From: Loripinus fragilis
Lineage: Eukaryota; Mollusca; Bivalvia; Lucinida; Lucinidae
Length of the DNA stretch: 64,000 nt
Reading direction: 5' to 3'
Assembly (NCBI GenBank): GCA_964019695.1
Contig: CAXHUL010000544.1
Span: 186,001 to 250,000, forward strand
Each line of letters opens with the position of its first letter. Position 1 is the first letter of the stretch. The notes under the pieces are model-generated. The model did not search any database and was not told where the DNA came from. It saw only the letters and a list, made by a program, of their open reading frames with translations. Below are positions 10,746-18,673 of this stretch, piece after piece. A program made the position numbers and the translations under genes.

Positions 10746-11130
10746 AATTTCTGATGGTAGTCCAGATAGAAGCTTTTGAAAATATTTTATAAAAAACAGC
10801 AACCAATTAAAAAGCATGCAAAATTCCCCAGCTGGCAAAGAGCACATTTTATATGTATATATTTTTTCATTCAACTTTGAAAGACAAAATTGACATTTTA
10901 TAGATCTACCTACCTAAATATCTATTCCTTGTTTTTATTACACTAAACATGGCAACAAAGTAAAATATGTGTACCTTTGTGAATTCTGTGATTTTACTAG
11001 CATCCACTACACAAGTAATAAATTAACGATTTCCCTGGTCAGTTCCTCTCAACATTTAGCCAATTACTGTCAGTGTCAGATAAGATAAATGATCCAGTGC
11101 CAATTAAAGTTCACATATTTAGAGAATCCT
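10746..11130. other. Unassigned AT-rich sequence
   Basis: No gene, splice-bounded exon or clear repeat is visible here. Confidence 0.4.
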
Positions 11131-11350
11131 TAGACTGGCCCCAGTCTATAATGTCATGTTTTTGTAGCAAAACTGATAATCTTCCGAGATAGCATATTTA
11201 TAAACTTTACTTGGAGTAGTTCTTGGCTTGGACATCAAAGTCCACTTGACCATCAGAGAGGATATAATTTTTATAAGATGATTTTTTTCATAAATATAAA
11301 ATTTATAAATGTAATTATATACATTTAGTGGACTGATGCCAGTAAAGCTT
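11131..11350. mobile_element. Small non-autonomous element, AGACTGG/CCAGTCT family
   Basis: It starts TAGACTGGCCCCAGTCTA and continues AACTGATAATCTTCC, TTATAAACTTTACTTGGA and ACATTTAGTGGACTGATGCC. The left half matches 22442-22564 and the right half matches 26197-26310, so three partial copies define one family. No protein frame is present. Confidence 0.6.
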
Positions 11351-11949
11351 TTTCTATTTTCTATATGTTGAATACCCATATTTTTTTAATAGGTTCTTCT
11401 CCAATGAGAAAATCACTTTTGCGGATAGTTTGAGAGTTTGAGCCAACTATCTTTTTGATGGAAAAACTATCAATTTCATTGAAACTACTTTTTTCTGGCC
11501 ATTTTTTATGGGCAATCCTTCATTAAGACTGTCCGAGATCCTTTTGCTTGTGGCAAAAATACTTATGTTCGGACCCTGGCTCTGAAAATAAGTTGGACAT
11601 AACAAAGCACTAAATTATTTAAGGACAAAGCACTAAATTATCGACTCACTTTAATATGTTTTCTAACTGCTTTAAAAGGGTTTTTTTTTCAATCTGCAGT
11701 TTTCTAGACCAAGTAGGCTTGGTCAGCTGATTGATAATTATTTGTCTGGAATTGGAACAGAAAACACATGGATCCACTAGTGATCAAACTACGCCCAAAA
11801 GCTTTTTCCATAATGCTGGTGATAAATAAGTGAAGAATGACAAATTAAATATGTAAAGCATACTAATTAATGCAACATTTTGGCATTGGGCTGCAGATAA
11901 ATCCCTATTCAGATCCAACATCCTATCTTGAAAATTGTAGCCAACCTAA
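11351..11949. other. Unassigned AT-rich sequence
   Basis: It contains only a short direct repeat near 11610-11640 (GACAAAGCACTAAATTAT twice). No gene is supported. Confidence 0.45.
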
Positions 11950-12312
11950 AGGGGGGGGGGGTACTCTCATTTTTTCTTCATACGTACGCTCAGGCCCAGC
12001 ATCTACCGTTCACCCAAAAAAAATTCAGGAATTTCAAGCACCCCCAAAAAATATTTGAAATTTTAGCAACCCTCAAAAATATCCCCACTTCTGTACCTTG
12101 ACCTTAAGAAATTGAAAAGACCCTAAAATGCATAGAAATGAACCCTAAATATAGCCCAATTTTGTGATGAGCCCAAAAAATATCCACAAAATCTTCATAC
12201 CCCAAAAAATATTAATTTTCTGAAACCCCCCAAAAATATTAAAATTTAAAACTTTAAACCCCAAAAAATGACCGGAGCCTACAGATTTATGAAAACATCA
12301 GAGTACCCCCCC
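11950..12312. mobile_element. TIR element with GGGGGGGTACTCT ends
   Basis: The left end has a G run then GTACTCTCATTTTTTCTTCAT; the reverse complement of the right end has a G run then GTACTCTGATGTTTTCATAA, continuing to a shared AGGC about 45 bases in. The interior is rich in degenerate (C)CCCCAAAAAATAT blocks. About 360 bp, no coding capacity, so a MITE-like element. No target duplication could be fixed because the ends are G/C runs. Confidence 0.65.
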
Positions 12313-12699
12313 TGGGAGTGAGTGATGTCACACTGATCCCGAAAAAAAATATCAAAAAAGGAACCATATGACGGTCATTCATAAAATGTTTACAATACAG
12401 AAGACCAGCTTTAGCTTTTTCCAGTCTTCAGAAATTTAGTAAATCACATGAATTATGAAGGGAATTTTCAGAAATATTGTCAGAGTGTGTCAAACAACTT
12501 GGATTCATATCAGACCAAAAATTCTGTCAGACATGATCTAGGTCCAAACTTTTTGCAAAATACAACAGTTTAACCTCAAATTTAAGCGAAAGTGGGAACA
12601 AAAAGCTGTTTGACGTAAAGCGTGCTGCATTTACATATTTATACCTATAGTTTTGACCGGACAAATTTCTCTGCACAATCTAAATGCTTCAATATAGGG
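12313..12699. other. AT-rich sequence with one GATCAGG-family relic
   Basis: At 12480-12560 a degraded hairpin-family unit is seen (TGTCAGACATGATCTAGGTC, AACTTTTTGCAAA). Nothing else is recognised. Confidence 0.5.
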
Positions 12700-12844
12700 A
12701 TCAAACATGTTTTTCTATTCATTAACATCTGCTGGACCCCAAGGGTGGTGTTAAAACCCAGCCTGAAAGGCGAGGGTTTTAACGACCCCAAGGGGTCTAG
12801 CAGATCTTATATATATATAGTGTATCAGGAAACCATGTTTGATC
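12700..12844. repeat. 145-bp palindrome (foldback element)
   Basis: The outer arms GATCAAACATG (12700) and CATGTTTGATC (ending 12844) pair. Inside, ATCTGCTGGACCCC pairs with GGGGTCTAGCAGAT, and GTTAAAACCC (12750) pairs exactly with GGGTTTTAAC (12774). The loop is about 14 bases. The whole block can form one long imperfect hairpin and has the size of a short MITE. Confidence 0.8.
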
Positions 12845-13810
12845 GTTATTATTGCATAAAATCATTTTGCCACTTGAAAACTTTGGAAATGCTTCGAAAA
12901 AGTCATTTATGTATTACTGTAATGGCGCACAGAAGCATGAAAGATTCGTAGGTTTTGAAACGCCTCTTCCAGAACACAGGGATATTGTTTGGCGTCGGCC
13001 CTCGGACTTAGTCCGAAAATAGTTCCAGATGTCCGAGCGCTTGCTGTCCAGTTTAGACAGTTTGTCCGAGACGATTTTCGGAAGTGCACACGATACGGTA
13101 ATGCACAGTGATGCAATAGTATTTTTGTTTAATAATACGATCGCTGATTGGCCAAACTTCTGTAAGCGCCAGACTGGTTTGCTTAATTTTACCCCTAAAA
13201 TACTTATTCACTAAAGCAAACCAGTCATAGTGTTTTGTTATGAGTGTCTGAAAAATTGTCCTAAAAAATTCCAAATGTCCGAACAATATTTGGACTGCTT
13301 GGACAAAATGTCCGAAGTAAATTTCAGTCCAGCTGAAACTCTGGAGTAATGAATTACGTCATTCTAACGTCACTAAAGTACGGTCATTTCTATGCACTTT
13401 TCTGTTGATGACCTCAATTTTTGTTACTTCCTAGAATGCGTATAAAATATACAAATTAAAGCCGTGCATCAACAGCACGTGAATTACCGGATTAATACAT
13501 TGATTTTTGCCAGTTAAAACATGGCTGTTAAAAGGGTGCGACACGGCTTTTATGCAATAATGTGTATTTCTAACCAACAAAGCTCTTTCATGTGCGAAAA
13601 TATTTACAACCGCGAAAATACATGACTCATTCTTTTGATTGCGATTTTCTGTGCCATTAAAGCATTGTCAGCAGATCTTATGAAAGATGCATGATACATT
13701 AACCGAGGAAAGTTTGTTGTTGTATATGAGAAGGGGTAATTATCATTTAATTTTCGTGAAATCTTACTTTTATAACCTCTGCACAATTCCTCGCCATTTT
13801 CGATGTTACA
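12845..13810. other. Non-coding sequence with TGTCCGA repeats
   Basis: ATGTCCGA/TTGTCCGA occurs at about 13029, 13062, 13274 and 13309, suggesting an old direct duplication of a 50-bp segment about 245 bp apart. Short frames of 60-77 codons on both strands carry no recognisable domain. Confidence 0.45.
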
Positions 13811-13930
13811 GTCAAAACGTCCCCAAGTCAAAACGCCCCATAGTCAAAACGTCCCTGAATTGGTCAAAACGTCCCCAAAAAATGGTCAAAACGTCCCCAT
13901 GGTAAAAAAATGTTGGTAAAAACGTCCCTA
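13811..13930 (+). repeat. Minisatellite GTCAAAACGTCCCC
   Basis: Five clear copies start at about 13811, 13827, 13843, 13863 and 13884, followed by a degraded copy (GGTAAAAACGTCCCT) near 13915. Spacing is 16-21 bp, with insertions of AA/AAT between copies. Confidence 0.85.
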
Positions 13931-14159
13931 AAATGATTTTTCCATATCTACATATATCTACACACATGGTGTACGGGCTGTCCATCAATCCTGGGAGAGT
14001 TTAAAAAAAAAGGAAATTAAGGGTTTGGCCAGATGTATTTCAAACATTCTTTCCCGTCCAATCTAGCTTCTGTGGCGGTACCAAGTCACACATGGTCCCC
14101 GCTAGCATAGCGCAAGGAAATCATCAGGAATTTACTTACATCTGAACGGTCCTAACAGT
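13931..14159. other. Possible 3' UTR of the LINE on the minus strand
   Basis: This stretch lies just downstream of the LINE coding remnant. No poly-A or simple-repeat tail is clear, so the element's 3' boundary is uncertain. Confidence 0.35.
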
Positions 14160-14838
14160 AATTAGAAGGTGAGGGTTGAAAGCTCCCTCTCGAAGGATAC
14201 CAAGGAGGGAGCATCAACAGCAGATGTCAACAGGGAATTCCAGTGACGGACAGTTGCGGAAAAAAGCTATGCTTTTAGTAATCAGTTGAGGCCTGGATCT
14301 GTCTGAATTTCTGTCCATGGTGAGAACGCATTCTTGTGCTAGCTGGTGTTAGGTACTTGTCAGTAGGAATGTCTATTAGGCCATGCAAGATCTTAAACAT
14401 CATAGCTAGTCGGTGCTTGATTCAGCTTGACTCAAGGGGCTCCCACTGGAGATGATCTAGCATAGAGGTCACACTGCTTGTGTTTCTGTATCTGTTGGTG
14501 ACATATCTTGCTGCTTTAGGCTGTACCATCTCCAGTTTCTGTGTGGCTTCCTGAATGTGCGGGCTCAAAACAGTATACAGCAATACTCAAAACCTGGTCT
14601 TACAAGTGAAAGGTATGCAGCTGTCTTTGTAGTCTCGTTGTTTACTTTGACGTTTCTCTGTAGAAAGACGAGCATGCTGTTCCCGTTCCTGGCAATCTGG
14701 TCAATGTGCCGGTTCCATGAGAGATTGGGCTGTTGTACCACTCCCAGCTATTTAGTTGCGTCCTCTGTAACCAAAGCATGACCTTTCAAAGGCTAGCTGG
14801 TAGTAATTGAGATGCATGACCTAGAGATGTGTAGTGTG
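14160..14838 (-). pseudogene. LINE C-terminal remnant
   Basis: Frame fragments include MDFHLDKCSTLHISRS, LGVVVQQPNLSWNRHIDQIA, GNSMLVFLQRNVK and AAYLSLVRPGFEYCC, which are typical of the region after the RT domain in Jockey/CR1-like LINEs. At least two in-frame stops and one shift interrupt it. The last coding-like block (FERELSTLTF-type text) is near 14175. Confidence 0.7.
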
Positions 14839-15668
14839 CTACATTTGTCCAGATGGAAATCCATGCCCCACTTCCTCCCCGTTAAGGTCTTCTTGTAGTA
14901 TCTGACAGTCTTCCTGGCTCTTTATCCATCGGTACAGGATGCAATCATCCGCAAATAGTCTGGTACTTGATTGGACACAGTCCCGGAGGTCATTGATAAA
15001 TATCAAGAATAATAGAGGACCTAGGACTGTTCCTTGTGGCACTCAGCTGATGACTTTGATACTGTCAGATGTGGAGCCTTCAACCAAAACCTGCTGTGTC
15101 CTGTCTGTCAGGAAAACCTTTATCCAACTGTGAGTAGAACCTTGAACGCCATAATGTTCCAGTTTCTTCAACAGGCGTTGGTGGGGTACACGGTCAAAGG
15201 CTTTTGAAAAGTCTAATACGATTAGATCATGTTGTTGTTTCTTGTCCAAGCCTGAGATCAGTTCTTCTGCTAGTGTGAGCAGTTGAGTCTCACAACTCCT
15301 TCTGGCCCTGAAGCCGTGTTGGGAGTCTGTAAGGATCTGGTGGTTGCAAGGTGCTTGAGGACATTGCTTGTTATGATGTGCTCCTGGATCTTGCAGCAAA
15401 TACATGCAAGGGAGATGGGCCTGTAGTTGCTGGCTTTGTACTTTTCTCCCTTCTTGAAGATTGCAGTCACATTGGCGGTCTTCCAGTTTTTGGGGACGGT
15501 TCCGGTGTCCAAGCTCTTCTGGTAGATGATGGCCAAGAGTGGTGAAATCTCTGCTGCAAGCTCTTTCATGATCCTAGCTGGTAGCATATCAGGCCCTGTG
15601 GCTTTGTTGGGGTTTAGTTTCTGCAACAACTCCAGAACTCCCTCGGCTGTGACCTTGATGTCTGGCAT
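14839..15668 (-). pseudogene. LINE reverse transcriptase domain, frameshifted
   Basis: Recognisable blocks in order on the minus strand: LNPNKATGPDMLPARIMKEL and KKGEKYKASNYRPISL (15668 to about 15410), then after a frame change near 15345 DSQHGFRARRSCETQLLT, DLIVLDFSKAFDRVPHQRLL (motif A) and, after a TGA at 15040-15042, VPQGTVLGPLLFLIFINDL and the catalytic FADD box (motif C). The TGA replaces the usual glycine just before VPQG. A further shift near 14880 disrupts the segment after FADD. The enzyme would have copied its own RNA at a nicked target; this copy cannot encode it. Confidence 0.88.
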
Positions 15669-15774
15669 TGCTGGATATGTTGTTCTTTTAGGTGTTGGGT
15701 TGTTGTTGCAGTCCTCTCTAGTCCATGTTGACTCATATTGTCCATTTAGGATGTCAGCTTTATCCTTTGCGTCC

Positions 15775-16265
15775 TCATGGAGTCTTCAATTTTCTTTCAA
15801 GGGTGCTATACCACTCGTGTCTTTGCGAAGGGATTTGAAGAATGACCAAAACCTCTTCTGCTTGGGTTAAATATTCCTGATCTGGTGATCCAATGTCAAT
15901 GATTTGATCAACGAAGCTCCAGCACGACTTTCTTTCTGCCTGCTGTATTTTTGCCTTGGTCTGTTTGTATAGCCTGATGTCTCTGGCATTTCGAGTCTTA
16001 CACTGTCTGTTGAAGAGTTTCTTTCTTTTCCACATTAGGCTCTTCACTTCTCTGGAAATCCATGGTTTCTGTATTTTATTGCCACGGAGGGTCTTAGATG
16101 GAATGTAGGTGTCCATGAAGGTTTGAGATTTGAAGATGGTCCATAAGGATTCGACGCCTTCAGTGTCTGCTCTTGTTCTGAATTCTTCATGGAAGGAGCT
16201 CAGCTCTTCTTTCATGCCATCATAGTCCACCTTGATGTACTTGTAAACCTTTCTATATTTTATGT
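15775..16265 (-). pseudogene. LINE ORF2 fragment: linker before the RT domain
   Basis: The frame reads from KVYKYIKVDYDGMKEE through WTIFKSQTFMDTYIP and KPWISREVKSLMWKRKK to a lysine/arginine-rich stretch, ending in a stop at 15775. The SKTLRGNKIQKPWISREVK-type segment is common between the endonuclease and RT domains of animal LINEs. Upstream a TAA closes the frame near 16270 and the similarity stops, which marks the 5' truncation. The fragment is in a different frame from the RT part that follows. Confidence 0.75.
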
Positions 16266-16309
16266 AATTTTAGGCATAATCTGGGATGTTTGAATGAATT
16301 TTTTTTAGA

Positions 16310-16480
16310 TAAAGTGCTTTTATCCAAAGTCATAGTGGAGACAGTCAAAGGCCTAGGACAAATCAACTAATATGGTTCCAACATAGTTATGATTGTCCAA
16401 TTTCCTCTTCCATTATTACAGTAGCTTCAGCAGCGTATTTTGGCAGCTATAACCCTTTCATAAAGCAGCTAAATATCATA
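16310..16480 (-). pseudogene. Second LINE remnant (RT motif A)
   Basis: Reading the minus strand from about 16376 gives GTILVDLS, a stop, then AFDCLHYDFG, the motif A region of another reverse transcriptase. Just upstream, WKRKLDN-like text fits the segment that precedes motif A. The wording (AFDCL rather than AFDRVPH) differs from the neighbouring LINE at 14160-16275, so this is a different, older and more decayed element that abuts it in the same orientation. Confidence 0.6.
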
Positions 16481-16484
16481 TGTA

Positions 16485-16735
16485 TAACGTGGCATTTCAT
16501 CAGGGTCTATGCTGTTTGCTAAATAGATAATGATATATAAACTTAAAGCTATACTATTTTATTTAGAAACTATAGTCTGTGACCCCTTGATATACAATGG
16601 ACCATCTCAAGTTATTTTATCAAACCAGACCATTTCTCTGGGACATGTTTATTCTACTGATAAGCCAGGCCATAATAAATTTTATTCTATCCAGTCTTGT
16701 ATTACACATTATTCTGACCCAGTGCGAAAGATTTC
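16485..16735 (+). repeat. Interspersed repeat, copy of 24336-24480
   Basis: CATTTCATCAGGGTCTA(T/C), GCTGTTTG/ACTGTTTG, ACAATGGAC(C/T)ATC and TATCAAACCAGAC occur in the same order here and at 24336-24480. The family is unnamed to me. Confidence 0.6.
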
Positions 16736-16746
16736 GAATTAATCAG

Positions 16747-16785
16747 GGAACAGAGTAGTAGGAACAGAGTAGTAGGAACAGAGTG
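16747..16785 (+). repeat. 14-bp tandem repeat, about 2.8 copies
   Basis: GGAACAGAGTAGTA is repeated twice and a third time partly. Confidence 0.85.
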
Positions 16786-17751
16786 TATGAAAGGAAATGA
16801 TGTTTTATTTTGCACACTGCCTAAAAATCGTAAGTAAATTATGATGTGCATGCTGAGTAATTTTGCATGTTTTTGTTTGGTTGTAGACAGTTGATTTCTT
16901 TAAGAAACGCAATTGGAGTGTCAAATGCAGAATTTGGGCATATAGAATAATGCTTCATATTTAATTTCTAAGCTATGAAGTCGCAAGCTTAAAGGTTAAA
17001 AGTAGCTAACAGTTTCGACTGACGTTTAGAAGTTTGACAATGTTTTTTTTTTTAGCTTTCAACTTATTTTTATAAAGAGGGGTCCACTGGTGTTTTTCAA
17101 GGACGATAATTTTCTACGGTTTTAGGGGGGTCAAACATATTCCAGGGGAGGGTCTAACTTTTTGCCAGAAGCGGGGGCGGGTACCAGTTGCTAATTCCTT
17201 TTGGAAATATATAGAATTAGTGATTTTCCAGTGTGTGTTGAGGGCGGGGGCTCAGGACCCACTGCCCTTCCCCTCTGGATCTGCGCATGGGGCCTAACCT
17301 GGAACCAAATTGTTTTGCGCTGTTGAACTTTTTTTTCCAAAGTTGATTATTTCAAAATCAACAGAGCAATGCGCAGCATACAATTTGATATACTCGTATG
17401 AAATTTAAATCTTTGCAGTTTTCTGTCCCCTGATAAATTTTGCAAGCAGTTTTGGACCAGGGCGTCGGTCTTGATCTAGTTCTTGTCCAACCAATGAAGA
17501 CAGTTAACCTTCCGACATGACTAAAAGTGTTGACTGGGATGTAGAGGAATGAAGCAATCATTGAACAAAGGCTAACCCCTCATCAGACGCTTTTAATATT
17601 CTGTAGATGCTTGGTCTTACTGGGTACAAGAAATACGTGTTATTTTGGTATCCTGGCATCAACAAGCTAGAAAACGCTAGATTATTTTAGAATTGTAGCT
17701 GTCATTGTATGGATCATTGAACACAACGTGTGCTGATCATTGAACAATACA
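16786..17751. other. Non-coding sequence with a TIR-element end
   Basis: At 17215-17296, GGGGGCTCAGGACCC and CCTCTGGATCTGCGCATGG resemble the right end of the element at 26587-26893, so a decayed relative may occupy about 17090-17296. Short frames (for example 17358-17561 minus) have no recognisable domain. Confidence 0.45.
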
Positions 17752-17925
17752 CAACAGGCTGCATCCGGGGGTCGTGAGATTGACCCCAGCCCGCTCCCAT
17801 AATTTAACCGAAAGTATCATCACCAAGTACTGGTAAACCACTAAATCAAGCTTGCTGCTAGAATGACTGACCATCTTGACATGACCATTGTTGCTGAATG
17901 GTATATGGTTTTTTGTATGCATAAC
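17752..17925 (+). mobile_element. SINE (family B), diverged fragment
   Basis: GGGGGTCGTGAGATTGA(C)CCCAGCCCG matches the B-box region of the SINE at 29418-29748, and the downstream CAAGCTTGC...GACTGACC...CATGACCAT(T/A)G follows in the same order. The head with the A-box and the tail are not recognisable. Confidence 0.6.
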
Positions 17926-18209
17926 GTCACCCTTTAATATGAGCATGTGTAATTATCTGGAGGGGCCTTTATATGTCCCTTTTCAAATGACTCGCTCCCT
18001 AGTAGTGTAAGATCTAGTTAGACTATGCTCGTCTGAGTCTTCCCTAGACTGCTTCACTGCCCCCACATATGAAACAAGGCCAGTGTAGCGGTCATGAATA
18101 CCAAAATCTCCTTAACTGACTCAAATAGACAAAATGTTGCTAATATAGCCGATTATTTCTAACTTTAAAGAAAATATTAGCTTTGAGCTTCTAATAAACC
18201 AAATTAGCT

Positions 18210-18354
18210 GTCGTCTGCTGATAACATTTTTAAACAGATTGGACCCAGATCACACCCAACAAATTTTGGGCCTGACCTGGATCCAAATTATTTGTCACTC
18301 TGATTGCATTTCTGAAAGTTTCTTTTAAAGTTTATTTAAATATCAGCAGACGAC
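18210..18354. mobile_element. Hairpin-family MITE, best-defined copy (145 bp)
   Basis: Perfect 14-bp terminal inverted repeats GTCGTCTGCTGATA (18210-18223) and TATCAGCAGACGAC (18341-18354) bound the element. Inside is the family signature: AAACAGATTGGACCCAGATC, a short loop, then GGGCCTGACCTGGATCCAAA. It has no coding capacity. This copy defines the ends of a family seen more than 30 times in the window. No clear target duplication is visible. Confidence 0.85.
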
Positions 18355-18664
18355 AAAATAGCATGAAAAATTACGGGAATAAATAAAAAACTGGAAATGA
18401 AAATGGAATACAATTTGCATATTGAAAGTGTGATGAGCTCGCGCTCTTAGACTACTGCTAGACAGACTTAATGGCTATTTTATGGCGCTATTTAGATGTA
18501 CTTGACCTGTAGAGAACATTTGATCTTTGAACCATCAAGGTAATAGCATTCTCTGGCTATTAAATTGCAGAGTTTCAGAGGCCTTACTAAAGGGTCTGTC
18601 TCTTAATATTTGTAACAAAAGATTAGAAAAGTTCTTATGATTTATGATCTTTGCCTACTTGTAG
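18355..18664. other. Unassigned AT-rich sequence
   Basis: No exon, repeat or element end was recognised before the 9-bp duplication at 18665. Confidence 0.4.
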
Positions 18665-18673
18665 CATCTGCTG
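18665..18673 (+). other. Target-site duplication (left)
   Basis: CATCTGCTG flanks the left terminal inverted repeat and is repeated exactly at 21559-21567, just outside the right one. Confidence 0.75.

Larger units (their letters stand above)
14160..16275 (-). mobile_element. Degraded non-LTR retrotransposon (LINE), 5'-truncated
   Basis: On the minus strand the order is: a basic linker (from about 16265), a reverse transcriptase domain (15668 to about 14850), then the C-terminal part (about 14850-14170). The upstream endonuclease domain is missing, as in typical 5'-truncated LINE copies. The reading frame is broken at several places by shifts and stops, so the copy is dead. The domain order and motifs resemble Jockey/CR1-type LINEs; the exact clade cannot be told without a tree. 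Confidence 0.88.

Noticed and set aside
10609..10806. 65-codon minus-strand frame
   Set aside because: It overlaps the GATCAGG hairpin repeats and shows no domain.
15351..15870. Plus-strand frames of 64 and 114 codons
   Set aside because: They are antisense shadows of the LINE reverse transcriptase on the minus strand.
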